The position numbers and the translations under genes are program-made. The notes under the pieces are model-generated. The model ran no database searches, was not told the origin of the DNA, and saw only the letters and a program-made list of their open reading frames with translations. Shown one piece after another: positions 42,228-51,376 of a stretch of DNA of 64,000 bases (positions are counted from its first letter, which is position 1; each line of letters starts with the position of its first letter). Source of the DNA: Pedobacter sp. ok626 (GTDB taxonomy: Bacteria; Bacteroidota; Bacteroidia; Sphingobacteriales; Sphingobacteriaceae); assembly GCF_900100435.1 (NCBI RefSeq), contig NZ_FNEX01000014.1, positions 124,001-188,000 on the forward strand. The letters run 5' to 3'.

Positions 42228-44816
42228 ATGAATAAAGCCAAGTTATATATATCTAAACTTGTTTATAATAAATTCTTTTGGCAGCTGTTTGTAGCGATTT
42301 TTATGATTGCTATGGCAATATTCTTTATCCGACAGGAACACATTGAAGTAATCAAGATTAAAGACCAGCTGAGTAGGAGCCATCCACTGTATATATTTTT
42401 GGGCATAGTTTTAACTCTTGTGTACATTGCAGCACAGGGCTTAATGTATGTGCACAGTTTTAAGGCCCTAAACAAGCCTTTGCCACTAACACTGGCTACA
42501 CAATTGTTTCTGAAGAGGAATTTGGTAAGCATTTTTCTACCCGCCGGTGGATTTTCTTCATTGGTTTTTTTTACGAAGGAGATTGAAAAAAAGGGAATAA
42601 CCAAGTCGCAAATACACCTGGCATCTACATTATTTGGCTTTTGTAGTATTTTATCTGTGGTTGTTGTGGCTATTCCTGTATTGGCCATAGCTTTATTGTT
42701 TACCAAAATTGGAACAGCTGAACTGTTGAGTTTTGTGTTTCTTTTGCTACTTACTGCTGCATTTATTTTGCTGATTTATTCTATATCTATAAAAGGTAAA
42801 GCTTATGGTTGGCTCTCCAGAATAAGACCTTCACTATCTACTGTATTGGATGATATGATTAATGAAAAGATCATTAGAAGGCAGTTTTGGATTACCCTTT
42901 TTGTTTCTATAGGCATCGAAGTAATTGGTATTATTCATCTTTATATAGCTATGTTAGCACTGGGGCTTGATGCCAGCTGGCCTGCTGCAATAATTGGTTA
43001 TATTGTGATGGTGATCCTATTGATAGCTTCGCCCTTTTTAAGAGGTTTAGGAGCAATAGAAGTGTCACTCACCTTTGTGTTGCAGCAGTTTGGTTTTCCC
43101 ATTCTCGCTGCAGCAACCATCACCTTGTTATTTAGGTTCTTCGAATTTTGGTTGCCCTTACTTGCTGGTTTGTTCAGCTTTATTACAAAGAAGGACAATG
43201 TGATCCTTAGGATATTACCCGCCTGTATAATCCTTGTTTTGGGTATTGTGAATATCATATCTGCCATTACCCCAGCTATACCTACACGTTTGCGGATGGT
43301 TAAGAACTTGTTGCCAGAAGATTTAATCGTAACCAGTAATACACTTGTATTAGTTTTTGGTTTGATCCTGGTTATCATCAGTATATTTTTATTGCAAGGA
43401 TCTAAGCGTGCCTGGTATGCAGCTATATTTCTAACGGTTTTCTCTTTATTTGGACACTTGATTAAGGCTGCAGATTACGAAGAAGCAGTGTTGGCATTTA
43501 TAGCGTGTTCTGTGTTGATATATACGCGTAACTCTTATAGACTTCGGCCAAATGCCCGATTGGTTGCTATTGATTACATGGTTTTAATATATGCCATACT
43601 TGCTGTGTTGGCATATGGTGTATTGGGCTTTTATTTTATAGATAAAAGACATTTTGGGATTGATTTTCATATTATGCAGGCGTTGAAGGCTGTATTGCAA
43701 TTGTTCTTTTTAATTGATGATCATGGCATGACGCCGCTTACCCGATTTGGTGAGCGCTTTCAGGATTCTATATACATATCTGGGGCGGCGGTGATACTTT
43801 TTGTTGTTTTTAGCGTATTTAGACCTTACTTTTCTAAACCCTACAACTCAACAGAAGATTTTGATCTCGCCAGGAGGTTATTAGATAAATACGGCACATC
43901 AGCTTTGGATTATTTCAAGGTATACCCTGACAAATTTCTGTTTTTTAACGCAAGTAAAACTGCTTTTATCAGCTTTAAGCTTACCCGTCATTTTGCAATA
44001 GTATTGGAAAATCCTGTTGCTGAGAACGAGGCTGAGCAAACAGCTATGATTGCTTCATTTGAAGAATTCTGTGCGCAAAATGGCTTTATAAGCGCTTATT
44101 ATAGAGTTCCTGAACATTCCTTAGGCATGTATACTGCCATGAAATATAAGCATATTCCTATTGGCGAGGAGGCCGTATTGAATCTTACCACTTTTACACT
44201 CGATGGTGGTAAAATGAAAACCACCAGAAGTGCGATAAGCAGGCTGACAGCGGAAGGCTATTGTTTCAAAGTATATAAGGAACCCATAAAAGAAGGTTTG
44301 TTGCAGAAATTAGAAAAGGTGTCTGATAATTGGCTGGATGAGTTGAAGCAAAAGGAGGTAGCTTTTACACAAGGTGTTTTTGATACCAGTATTTTAAAAG
44401 CGCAAACCATTATTACTGTAGAGGATGAAGAAGAGAAGGTGTACGCATTTTTGAACTTAATTCCAGATTATGTACCAGGTGAGGCGACTTATGATTTGAT
44501 TAGAAAGGTATGTGATGCACCTAATGGTGTCCTGGATATGCTGTTGGCTAAGACTTTTATTTATTTGAAAGAGGAGGGATACACGGCTGTAAACATGGGA
44601 CTTGCACCGCTGTCTGGCATGGAGAAGGTGAACATCACCCAGAAAACGATTAAATATGCCTACGAGAATTTTAAAATGTTTGGCCAGTTTAAAGGCCTAA
44701 GAAAATATAAAGAGAAATTCTACCCAAACTGGAACAAGAAGTATTTGATTTATAGTCATAATTACCACCTTTTACAAGTGCCTTCAGCTTTAAAAAGAGT
44801 CTCTGAAGGTAATTAA
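42228..44816 (+). CDS. mprF: MprF-like lysyl-phospholipid synthase/flippase
   Basis: From ATG 42228 the product has 862 residues: a long N-terminal membrane domain with about 12-14 helices (LPG synthase TM/flippase type; FLPAGGFSSLVFFTKEIEKKG, GLGAIEVSLTFVLQQFG) and a soluble C-terminal DUF2156 domain (about 560-862) with ISAYYRVPEHSLGMYTAMKYKHIPIGEEAVLN, TTRSAISRLTAEGYCF and VNMGLAPLSGM. MprF transfers lysine (or alanine) from tRNA to phosphatidylglycerol and flips the product, lowering membrane negative charge. Whether the lipid here is PG or another Bacteroidota lipid is open. Its stop is one base from the stop of the convergent virJ-like gene. Confidence 0.9.
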   Translation: MNKAKLYISKLVYNKFFWQLFVAIFMIAMAIFFIRQEHIEVIKIKDQLSRSHPLYIFLGIVLTLVYIAAQGLMYVHSFKALNKPLPLTLATQLFLKRNLVSIFLPAGGFSSLVFFTKEIEKKGITKSQIHLASTLFGFCSILSVVVVAIPVLAIALLFTKIGTAELLSFVFLLLLTAAFILLIYSISIKGKAYGWLSRIRPSLSTVLDDMINEKIIRRQFWITLFVSIGIEVIGIIHLYIAMLALGLDASWPAAIIGYIVMVILLIASPFLRGLGAIEVSLTFVLQQFGFPILAAATITLLFRFFEFWLPLLAGLFSFITKKDNVILRILPACIILVLGIVNIISAITPAIPTRLRMVKNLLPEDLIVTSNTLVLVFGLILVIISIFLLQGSKRAWYAAIFLTVFSLFGHLIKAADYEEAVLAFIACSVLIYTRNSYRLRPNARLVAIDYMVLIYAILAVLAYGVLGFYFIDKRHFGIDFHIMQALKAVLQLFFLIDDHGMTPLTRFGERFQDSIYISGAAVILFVVFSVFRPYFSKPYNSTEDFDLARRLLDKYGTSALDYFKVYPDKFLFFNASKTAFISFKLTRHFAIVLENPVAENEAEQTAMIASFEEFCAQNGFISAYYRVPEHSLGMYTAMKYKHIPIGEEAVLNLTTFTLDGGKMKTTRSAISRLTAEGYCFKVYKEPIKEGLLQKLEKVSDNWLDELKQKEVAFTQGVFDTSILKAQTIITVEDEEEKVYAFLNLIPDYVPGEATYDLIRKVCDAPNGVLDMLLAKTFIYLKEEGYTAVNMGLAPLSGMEKVNITQKTIKYAYENFKMFGQFKGLRKYKEKFYPNWNKKYLIYSHNYHLLQVPSALKRVSEGN

Positions 44817-44817
44817 G

Positions 44818-45498
44818 CTAGTTTACTAAGCATTTTATTACACTACCCGCTACTGCTTTTATATCATCTCCATAATGATGGGAGCCTGGAATGGTTATTT
44901 TCCGGATGTTATTGGTTTCCTTTAATTCCTGACTGCTATCTGTTCGCTCGTCATCTCCATAAATACAAAATACAGGAACTTTTATTTTTAGGAGCTCCGG
45001 GTATACTTTGTATTTATCCTTATTGGTATATTTTGCGTTTAGCATATTGATAAACTTGACTTCGAAGCTATTTGAAAAACCAGGAGAGAGTAAGACTAGA
45101 CTTTTTATTTTCTCTGCCGTGGAAGCAGGTAGATTTGAAGGCAGGAATGCTGCCACTTCTGCACCAAAAGAATAACCTATTATGTCGAAAGTATCTTTAT
45201 TCCATTGCTTTAGGTAATTGGTAATGATGATATTCATATCTGCCCCAAATTGAACGGGTGTTTTTTGTTCCCAAAAATATTTTCTAGTATCCAATGAAAT
45301 TACGGAGTATCCATTTTTACCAAACTCATCTACGAGCTGTTTAGAAAATGTATTCCAGCCACCATCGCCTGTTAAGAATACCAGAACTGGTTTATTGGTG
45401 TTTTTAAGCTGTACGTGAATAGGGTACTCAGTTGTTTGGGCATCGACTTGAACAAAATTGAAAAAAAACACTAAAAAAAGTACGGCTATAAGTTTCAT
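44818..45498 (-). CDS. VirJ/AcvB-family hydrolase (second copy)
   Basis: The 226-residue protein has a signal peptide (AVLFLVFFFNFVQVDAQ) and an alpha/beta hydrolase core: VFLTGDGGWNTFSKQLV (oxyanion loop), YFWEQKTP, nucleophile in IIGYSFGAEV, Asp in IYGDDER and His in IPGSHHYGDD. The AcvB/VirJ family hydrolyses lysyl-phosphatidylglycerol in Agrobacterium (family knowledge). It is the downstream gene of a two-gene operon overlapping its paralog by 4 bp and converging on mprF. Confidence 0.88.
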   Translation of the reverse strand: MKLIAVLFLVFFFNFVQVDAQTTEYPIHVQLKNTNKPVLVFLTGDGGWNTFSKQLVDEFGKNGYSVISLDTRKYFWEQKTPVQFGADMNIIITNYLKQWNKDTFDIIGYSFGAEVAAFLPSNLPASTAEKIKSLVLLSPGFSNSFEVKFINMLNAKYTNKDKYKVYPELLKIKVPVFCIYGDDERTDSSQELKETNNIRKITIPGSHHYGDDIKAVAGSVIKCLVN

Positions 45499-46232
45499 TT
45501 TTGGTTTACTCCTCTAGTTATGGTGGCTATGATCTCGCTAAATGAGGTTTGATCGTAACTGTGATCTCCGGGGATTAATTTAACATAAAAGTTTGATTTT
45601 ATGACTCCTTCCAATGCTCTAGGGTCTTCATCTTTTCCGTAGAAACAGTAGATTGGTATTTTAATTTTGTCCACCTCTGTTTTTACATTATATTTTTTAT
45701 TGTCCTTGGCAATGTTAAGTAAGTCGGAGGTACGGACCTTAAAATCTGATGTTGCAAATGGAGAGAGCATGCCAAGCGCCGCAACTCTGCTTTTTAGGCG
45801 GGGATGAAGTCTATTGTATATAAATGGTATAACATCAGCACCAAAAGAATAACCACAAAGAAAGATCTTTTCGGGTCTATATTGCCTTACATAGACCATC
45901 AGCAACATAGCAATGTCTTCTGCGGTTTTTCTTGGTGTCTTGCCTTCCCAAAAATAATCACGGGAGTTGAAGCCAACGGTGTTAAATCCTGAACCAGAAA
46001 ATTTAAGGGAGATCTCATCTTCGAAATCCATCCAGCCCCCATCTCCTGAAAGGATTAAAACTAAGGTGTTGCTTTTAAGGCTATCTGGTGCTGGGTATGC
46101 AAATACTGGCAAATCGAAATCGGAGCGTTGTATTCCATTGTGTCGGGTAACCCTGTCTCGCTTTAATAAACTACAACTAGATAGGCTGATTAAGCCTGTT
46201 ATAAATAGAATATTCAAGGGTTTACTAAACAT
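45495..46232 (-). CDS. VirJ/AcvB-family lipoprotein hydrolase (first copy)
   Basis: The 245-residue protein has a lipoprotein signal (ITGLISLSSCSLL, Cys about 20) and the same core as its neighbour: LILSGDGGWMDFEDEIS, YFWEGKTP, LCGYSFGADV, FYGKDEDP, and IPGDHSYD. So one paralog is lipid-anchored and the other free. The nucleophile Ser, Asp and His all appear kept, so both may be active. Likely role: cleavage of aminoacylated phospholipids made by MprF, or of imported cationic lipid. Start overlap of 4 bp shows translational coupling. Confidence 0.88.
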   Translation of the reverse strand: MFSKPLNILFITGLISLSSCSLLKRDRVTRHNGIQRSDFDLPVFAYPAPDSLKSNTLVLILSGDGGWMDFEDEISLKFSGSGFNTVGFNSRDYFWEGKTPRKTAEDIAMLLMVYVRQYRPEKIFLCGYSFGADVIPFIYNRLHPRLKSRVAALGMLSPFATSDFKVRTSDLLNIAKDNKKYNVKTEVDKIKIPIYCFYGKDEDPRALEGVIKSNFYVKLIPGDHSYDQTSFSEIIATITRGVNQK

Positions 46233-46331
46233 TGAGTTTATTATTTTTGACTGATTTACTTAGTTTTTCTTTACAAATATTGTTCCCTAAAATGAAAAAT
46301 GTATTACCTTACAGTAGTTATTAATTTATGT

Positions 46332-47282
46332 ATGAATAAAATATTCGCTCTGTTTTTCTCTTTCATGGCAATTGGTTTAAGCGCAAATGCGCAAAAACAA
46401 AACCTTTACTTCTTAAAAAATAACGGGCAGTATGTGAAAATCCGCGATAGCGCTGATTATTTACGAATTGTACAGGAACCTGATCCGGGATCGGTTTTAT
46501 ATATTGTAAATGAGCATTATCTGGATGGCAGCACCAAAAGTAAAGGACTTTCCAGTAAAATAGATCCCCCAGTTTATGAGGGACAGTATATTTCTTATTA
46601 TAAAAATGGAAAGAAGAAACTGCTGGGGAATTACCGTAAAGGAAAGTTGGTAGATACGGTATATCATTATTACCCCAATGGGAATTTGTATACTGAAATT
46701 GCCTATGCAAATATCAAAGATGAGGTAAAGACTTATATTAAGACTGTTAACGATTCGACAGGGAAGAGTATAGTGGTTAATGGGAATGGCATTTGTGGGT
46801 TTTATGACAAGGATTTTAAAGAGATCATTGAAAGTGGAGCCATAAAGGACGGGGTTTATGATGGAGTTTGGAGAGGTGGTTGGAAGAAGAGTGGTGTGCA
46901 TTATACCGAGACTTATGCCCTTGGTAAATTGGTTTCGGGCGAAAGTACCGATCGCGCTAGTAAGCAGTATCCCTATACAAAGACTCATATCCAGCCTGAG
47001 TTTAAAGGGGGGATGAAAGAATTCTACAAGTACCTGACAAAGAATGTTAAATATCCATCAGAGTGTTACACTCAGCGCATACAAGGCAAGGTGTATTTAA
47101 GATTTCAGATATTAAAAGATGGGACTATTAGCGATATAAAAGTGCTAAGTAGTCCACATCCCAGTCTGACAAAAGAAGCTATTCGTGTAATGAGTGTGTC
47201 TCCACCTTGGGAACCAGGGGTAGAAAGGGGAATTCCTGTTAATGTACCCTTTAATATACCGATTATGTTTACAGTTAGTTAA
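46332..47282 (+). CDS. Secreted MORN-like protein with TonB C-terminal domain
   Basis: From ATG 46332 the product has 316 residues: signal peptide (FFSFMAIGLSANAQ), a middle region with MORN-type units (YEGQYISYYKNGKKKLLGNYRKGKLVDTVYHYYPNGNL), and a TonB-C domain (PEFKGGMKEFYKYLTKNVKYPSE; GKVYLRFQILKDGTISDIKVL; NVPFNIPIMF). Such secreted TonB-C proteins lack the usual N-terminal anchor and the partner; their role is unclear. Followed by the Nudix gene after 5 bp, but the link may be accidental. Confidence 0.86.
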   Translation: MNKIFALFFSFMAIGLSANAQKQNLYFLKNNGQYVKIRDSADYLRIVQEPDPGSVLYIVNEHYLDGSTKSKGLSSKIDPPVYEGQYISYYKNGKKKLLGNYRKGKLVDTVYHYYPNGNLYTEIAYANIKDEVKTYIKTVNDSTGKSIVVNGNGICGFYDKDFKEIIESGAIKDGVYDGVWRGGWKKSGVHYTETYALGKLVSGESTDRASKQYPYTKTHIQPEFKGGMKEFYKYLTKNVKYPSECYTQRIQGKVYLRFQILKDGTISDIKVLSSPHPSLTKEAIRVMSVSPPWEPGVERGIPVNVPFNIPIMFTVS

Positions 47283-47287
47283 AAATA

Positions 47288-47695
47288 ATGGCTGTTTTTA
47301 TAGATGTAACCTGTGCGATTATAGAAAATGAGGCTGCTAAAGTTTTAGTAGCCCAACGTGGTGCACAGATGAAGCTCCCATTGAAAATGGAGTTTCCTGG
47401 CGGAAAAGTGGAACCAGGGGAGCGCCCTGAAGCGTGTTTGATCCGGGAAATTAAGGAGGAGCTGGATGTGAACATTGAAATCATATCTAGCCTGTCAGCA
47501 AACCAGCATAGCTATTCAGATTTCTCCATTAATTTGATTCCTTTTATCTGTCGGATAAAGGATGGAGAAATTGTTTTAAGAGAACATGAGATGTGCCATT
47601 GGGTAGCGATAGATGAATTATTAAGCTTAGACTGGGCTGAAGCAGATATTCCGATTGTAAGTGATTATATTCGCCAAAAAAAAGAAATAAAATGA
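47288..47695 (+). CDS. Nudix (deoxy)nucleoside triphosphate pyrophosphohydrolase
   Basis: The 135-residue MutT-like enzyme has the complete Nudix box GGKVEPGERPEACLIREIKEELDV (G-x5-E-x7-REUxEExGU, residues about 38-61). AQRGAQMKLPLKMEFPGGK resembles the CTP/5-methyl-dCTP pyrophosphohydrolase NudG and MutT. It overlaps the next gene by 4 bp (ATGA). Cytoplasmic nucleotide clean-up is the likely job. Confidence 0.92.
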   Translation: MAVFIDVTCAIIENEAAKVLVAQRGAQMKLPLKMEFPGGKVEPGERPEACLIREIKEELDVNIEIISSLSANQHSYSDFSINLIPFICRIKDGEIVLREHEMCHWVAIDELLSLDWAEADIPIVSDYIRQKKEIK

Positions 47696-47988
47696 TAGCT
47701 CATCACGTATTATTCTGGCTAAAAGCCGACACATCTGAAGATCAAAAAAATGCTTTCCGCAAAGGTTTAGAATCACTTGAAAATATTGAAGTGATTAAAA
47801 CCATTCATATTGGTACACCTGCACCAATTGAGCGCGCTGTTGTAGATACAACTTATACTTTTTCGCTGGTTTTGTTTTTTGATGATCTTGCTGGACACGA
47901 TGTATACCAGGTGCATGAAGTACACAAAGCATTTTTAGACCAGTTTAGAGTACTTTTTGAAAAAGTAATTATATACGACGCACATTAG
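47692..47988 (+). CDS. Dabb-family stress-responsive A/B barrel protein
   Basis: The 98-residue protein has the Dabb layout: MIAHHVLFWLKADTSEDQKNAF, GTPAPIERAVVDTTYTFSLVLFFDDLAGHDVYQVHEVHKAFLD. It is translationally coupled to the Nudix gene by a 4-bp overlap. The function of the family is poorly defined; members form dimeric ferredoxin-like barrels and some act on polyketide or damaged compounds. Confidence 0.9.
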   Translation: MIAHHVLFWLKADTSEDQKNAFRKGLESLENIEVIKTIHIGTPAPIERAVVDTTYTFSLVLFFDDLAGHDVYQVHEVHKAFLDQFRVLFEKVIIYDAH

Positions 47989-48005
47989 TGCTTTGAATTA
48001 AAAAA

Positions 48006-48041
48006 AAGCTGACTGGCAGAACTGATTCTTCCGGTCAGCTT
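48006..48041 (-). terminator. Terminator of the oxidoreductase gene
   Basis: AAGCTGACTGG (48006-48016) pairs with CCGGTCAGCTT (48031-48041), one G-U. On the minus strand a T7 run follows, so it terminates the gene ending at 48055; it may also stop the convergent Dabb operon. Confidence 0.82.
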
Positions 48042-48054
48042 ATAGCTAAACGGC

Positions 48055-48987
48055 TTATTGAGCAACTTTTAATACTATTTTGCCTCGGGTATGGCCAGCT
48101 TCACTTTTTTGTTGCGCTTCCGCTGCCTGTGGTAAAGTTAATACCTCTGCGATAATGGGTTTAAGCTTTCCTTCGTCTATCAGGTTTGCTAGACTGGTTA
48201 AATCTTCTGGACTGGATTGTGCCATGTATTGTGCTCCAATCATTCCTTTTGCTGTAACTGCGGCTTCATCTCTTAGCCCCACAGTGGTTACTAAAATTCC
48301 TCCAGGTTTCAGTACTTCGAGTGATTTCATTTGCGCGTCGCCCCCAACAAGATCAAATACCAGGTCCAAATCTTTTAATTTAGTCTCAAAGGCTTCATTT
48401 TTGTAATCTATTACCTCATCAACTCCAAGTTTTTTTAAAAAATCCAGATTCTCTTGTGATGCAGTGCCGATTACATAGGCACCTTTCCATTTGGCTAATT
48501 GTACGGCATAAGTACCAACACCACCTGCAGCAGCATGTATGAGCACTTTCTGCCCGGCTTCAAGCTTTCCATGATCAAACAAACCTTGCCAAGCGGTTAA
48601 ACCGGCTAATGGAACAGCTGCTGCGTGAATATGATCTATTGATTTAGGTTTTAGTGCAATTTCAGCAGGATTGACGGCTACATATTCAGCATAAGTGCCA
48701 TTTCTGGATACATTTGGACGGGCGTATACCGCATCACCTTTCTTAAATCCCTTAACTTCTGATCCTGCCATTTCTATGGTGCCGGATACGTCCCAGCCAA
48801 GAATGATGGGGAAGGTTCTTTTCTCGGAGCCCGGCATGTGTCCTTCTCTGACTTTCCAATCCACTGGGTTGATGCTTGTTGCATAAACCTTAATTAGTAC
48901 TTCATCTGGCTTGATTTCAGGTTTAGGTGCATCCTCATATTTTAATTCGCCAATGCCACCGAATTTATAGATTTGAACTGCTTTCAT
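48055..48987 (-). CDS. NADP-dependent zinc-less quinone-oxidoreductase-like MDR
   Basis: The 310-residue medium-chain reductase starts MKAVQIYKFGGIGELKYED, has YAEYVAVNPAEIALKP, the dinucleotide segment LIHAAAGGVGTYAVQLAKWKGAYVIGTAS (about 143-171), and ends GKIVLKVAQ. The cysteine-rich structural zinc loop of alcohol dehydrogenases is absent, as in quinone or enoyl reductases. Substrate is unknown. Monocistronic. Confidence 0.92.
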   Translation of the reverse strand: MKAVQIYKFGGIGELKYEDAPKPEIKPDEVLIKVYATSINPVDWKVREGHMPGSEKRTFPIILGWDVSGTIEMAGSEVKGFKKGDAVYARPNVSRNGTYAEYVAVNPAEIALKPKSIDHIHAAAVPLAGLTAWQGLFDHGKLEAGQKVLIHAAAGGVGTYAVQLAKWKGAYVIGTASQENLDFLKKLGVDEVIDYKNEAFETKLKDLDLVFDLVGGDAQMKSLEVLKPGGILVTTVGLRDEAAVTAKGMIGAQYMAQSSPEDLTSLANLIDEGKLKPIIAEVLTLPQAAEAQQKSEAGHTRGKIVLKVAQ

Positions 48988-49059
48988 GTTAGTTATTGTT
49001 TGTGGGATAACAATTAAAACCTATCACTGTTTTTACATTGATTTTAATTAGCTTCGTTT

Positions 49060-49617
49060 ATGATAATTCGAGAAGCACTTCCCACTGACGCAAATCAACT
49101 GGCTAAATTGATTATTCAGGCAATGGATGGACTTGCTGCCAAATTCATAGGTTCAACAGACCCTTATGAGGCGGTTCCTTTATTTGAAAGATTTGCTGCA
49201 TTGCCATGTAATCAGTACAGCTATGAAAATACTTTGGTGTATGAGGAGGAAGGAGAAATAGGGGGAATGATCAATGCTTATGACGGTGCCGATCTCGAAG
49301 TGTTAAGAGCTCCTTTTTTAGATTACATTCAAAAAACTTATGGCTTTAAGCAGGATCTGGAGGCAGAAACGCAAGCAGGAGAATATTATATCGACTGCAT
49401 TAGTGTTGCTCCAGGTAAGCAGGGTAAGGGTATTGGAAAAGAATTGATTAAGGCTATGGTAGATTATGCCGCTGCCCACGGTCATCGTGCTATCGGCCTA
49501 CTGGTAAGTAAAGAAAACCCTAAAGCCGAAAAACTGTATACAAGCTTAGGCTTTAGAGTTGTAAAAGAAAGAGATTTCATTGGCAGTCGCTATTTTCACA
49601 TGCAAATCACTAAGTAA
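49060..49617 (+). CDS. GNAT-family acetyltransferase
   Basis: The 185-residue protein starts MIIREALPTDANQLAKLI and has YIDCISVAPGKQGKGIGKELIKAM, the acetyl-CoA loop (Q-G-K-G-I-G; about residue 130), and AIGLLVSKENPKAEKLYTSLGFRV, the C-terminal GNAT pattern. The acceptor is unknown. Confidence 0.92.
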   Translation: MIIREALPTDANQLAKLIIQAMDGLAAKFIGSTDPYEAVPLFERFAALPCNQYSYENTLVYEEEGEIGGMINAYDGADLEVLRAPFLDYIQKTYGFKQDLEAETQAGEYYIDCISVAPGKQGKGIGKELIKAMVDYAAAHGHRAIGLLVSKENPKAEKLYTSLGFRVVKERDFIGSRYFHMQITK

Positions 49618-49631
49618 TAATACTTAGCCGA

Positions 49632-50876
49632 TTATGCATTAAGCACTGTCTTTTTATTCGCCATTTTAAAGATTGTGAACATAATTATTGCCGATAAAAT
49701 GGTGATGATTAAATAGCTCGCACTAAGGTGATGCTCATCTTTCGCCGGCAAAATCGAAATGATTCCATAACTTAAAAAGGATACAATTACATAGGTAATG
49801 CCACCGGTTAAACCACTGGCAATTCCTGCATTTTTAGGGAATAAGCCCAGGCAAAAAGTAAAGTAGTTATTGAATATGTAACCCGCTGTTACATGAATTA
49901 AAAAGGCAAATAATACCAGGCTATACAGACTCGAAATAAACTGAATGGTAACAATCATGCTGAGTACAAATATGCCTTGAAATAAGAGGTTTGTAGTCAT
50001 CTTTCTAAAGAAAGGCTTGTTTATCGTTGCCTTGCCAATGAAACCACCAACCATCCATGCAAAACCCAATATCAGAGAACTATAGCCAGCAACTACCGGA
50101 GTAAGGTTTAAGTGGTGTTCTATAATAAATGGACCGGTCATGTTATAGATCATCACCATACTGTAGGCTAAACCAAGCATCACAATACCAAGACTAAAAC
50201 TGGCTGTTTTTATCATGGTTATATATATACCGGTAATCTTTTTTAGAGAGAATTCAGAAAAGTGACTTAGACTTTCACCACTGTAAATAAGTTCCAGAAT
50301 AGCTAATACGATAGCTAGTATAGCCAGGAAATAGAAGTTAGATTCCCAACCAAATGCAGTTTGTAAATAGCCACCTAAAAAAGGGGCTACAATTGGACCG
50401 GTAGACCATATAATGGAAAAAAGGCTTAAGTAATGTTTTAGTTTATCTCCGGTAAACAGGTCTACGAAATAGGCACGCTTGGCAACGATAATTGTACCAA
50501 CCGTAAAGCCATGTATGATTCGCATCAGGTAAATCAGATAAATGTTGTGGGTATTGGCAATGATAATACTGGCTGCTGCAAAAATTACGAGAGAAATTAG
50601 GCTTAATTTGTACCTACCGAAGCTGTCTAGTACACTACCTATAAAGAGCTGAGAAATGCCGTAGCTGATTAAAAATAAGCTCAATGTTAGCTGTACCTGC
50701 AAGCTACTCACCCCCATAGTTGTAGCCATGGTAGGTAATGACGGTATATAAATATCTGTAGCAAAACCAGATAGAGGTAGTAAAGCGAAAGCAAGTAAGG
50801 TGGAGATTCCTTGGTGCTCTTTTTTAAGTGTTTTTATGTTGCTCAAAGTATGTGTGATGTTATTTTGACGGGTCAA
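49632..50876 (-). CDS. MFS multidrug efflux, Bcr/CflA-like
   Basis: The 414-residue membrane protein has about 12 hydrophobic segments. LLPLSGFATDIYIPSLPTMATTMGVSS and LSLFLISYGISQLFIGSVLDSFGRY are typical of Bcr/CflA drug exporters (DHA1 with the conserved motif A around GS-x-L-D-x-F-G-R-Y). Substrates commonly include bicyclomycin and sulfonamides in the family. Located convergently with the GNAT gene, 14 bp away. Confidence 0.92.
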   Translation of the reverse strand: MTRQNNITHTLSNIKTLKKEHQGISTLLAFALLPLSGFATDIYIPSLPTMATTMGVSSLQVQLTLSLFLISYGISQLFIGSVLDSFGRYKLSLISLVIFAAASIIIANTHNIYLIYLMRIIHGFTVGTIIVAKRAYFVDLFTGDKLKHYLSLFSIIWSTGPIVAPFLGGYLQTAFGWESNFYFLAILAIVLAILELIYSGESLSHFSEFSLKKITGIYITMIKTASFSLGIVMLGLAYSMVMIYNMTGPFIIEHHLNLTPVVAGYSSLILGFAWMVGGFIGKATINKPFFRKMTTNLLFQGIFVLSMIVTIQFISSLYSLVLFAFLIHVTAGYIFNNYFTFCLGLFPKNAGIASGLTGGITYVIVSFLSYGIISILPAKDEHHLSASYLIITILSAIIMFTIFKMANKKTVLNA

Positions 50877-51064
50877 AGTTAGCCTTTCAAAATTCCATGG
50901 TATATATTTTTTAACACCTTAGTGTAATAATTACATCTTGCTAATTTCATATTTTATTCCTTCATCTGGATTACAAAAACAGACAATTGATGGTATGCGT
51001 AATAATGGGCAATAGATAACGGTTCTAAATTAAAATGAGATCCCATACTCTCTAGTCATTATTC

Positions 51065-51072
51065 TATTTTTG
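51065..51072 (+). promoter_or_regulatory. Candidate -7 promoter box (TATTTTTG)
   Basis: TATTTTTG matches TAnnTTTG and lies 17 bp upstream of the CDGSH gene start at 51090. The -33 TTG is not evident at the usual spacing. Confidence 0.35.
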
Positions 51073-51089
51073 CAACAAATTAATATTAC

Positions 51090-51314
51090 ATGTCAAAAAC
51101 AAAACTTACAATTAATAATAACGGTTCAGTAAAGATCGAAGGCGATTTTGAAATCGTTGATAGAAACGGCAATGTTTATGGATTACAGGGAAGAACAGCA
51201 CTAGGTATTTGTCGCTGTGGTCTTTCTAAAAATAAGCCATTTTGCGATGGTTCTCATGGTGGGAATTTTGAACACGAAGCAATTGCGTTCGACCTTCCTC
51301 CAAAGAAAGCTTAA
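51090..51314 (+). CDS. CDGSH iron-sulfur domain protein
   Basis: The 74-residue protein has the single CDGSH motif, CRCGLSKNKPFCDGSH (C-x-C-x8-C-x3-H; about residues 44-59), which binds a [2Fe-2S] cluster with 3 Cys and 1 His. This size is typical of minimal bacterial mitoNEET-like proteins; role in redox or cluster transfer is inferred. It is followed by an inverted repeat (51335-51371). Confidence 0.95.
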   Translation: MSKTKLTINNNGSVKIEGDFEIVDRNGNVYGLQGRTALGICRCGLSKNKPFCDGSHGGNFEHEAIAFDLPPKKA

Positions 51315-51334
51315 TTAGTACATAATATCAATTT

Positions 51335-51371
51335 CAGTTATTTATCTTAGCTTTATTAGGATAAATAACTG
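51335..51371 (+). promoter_or_regulatory. Perfect 12-bp inverted repeat before GGT start
   Basis: CAGTTATTTATC (51335-51346) and GATAAATAACTG (51360-51371) pair perfectly with a 13-nt loop. The right arm ends 5 bases before ATG 51377 of the gamma-glutamyltransferase gene, so folding could hide its ribosome-binding region, or it may simply end the CDGSH transcript. Confidence 0.5.
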
Positions 51372-51376
51372 TTGGT

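Noticed and set aside
42998..43378. 126-codon minus-strand frame inside mprF
   Set aside because: Antisense shadow of a membrane-domain coding region, with hydrophilic low-complexity product and no start context.
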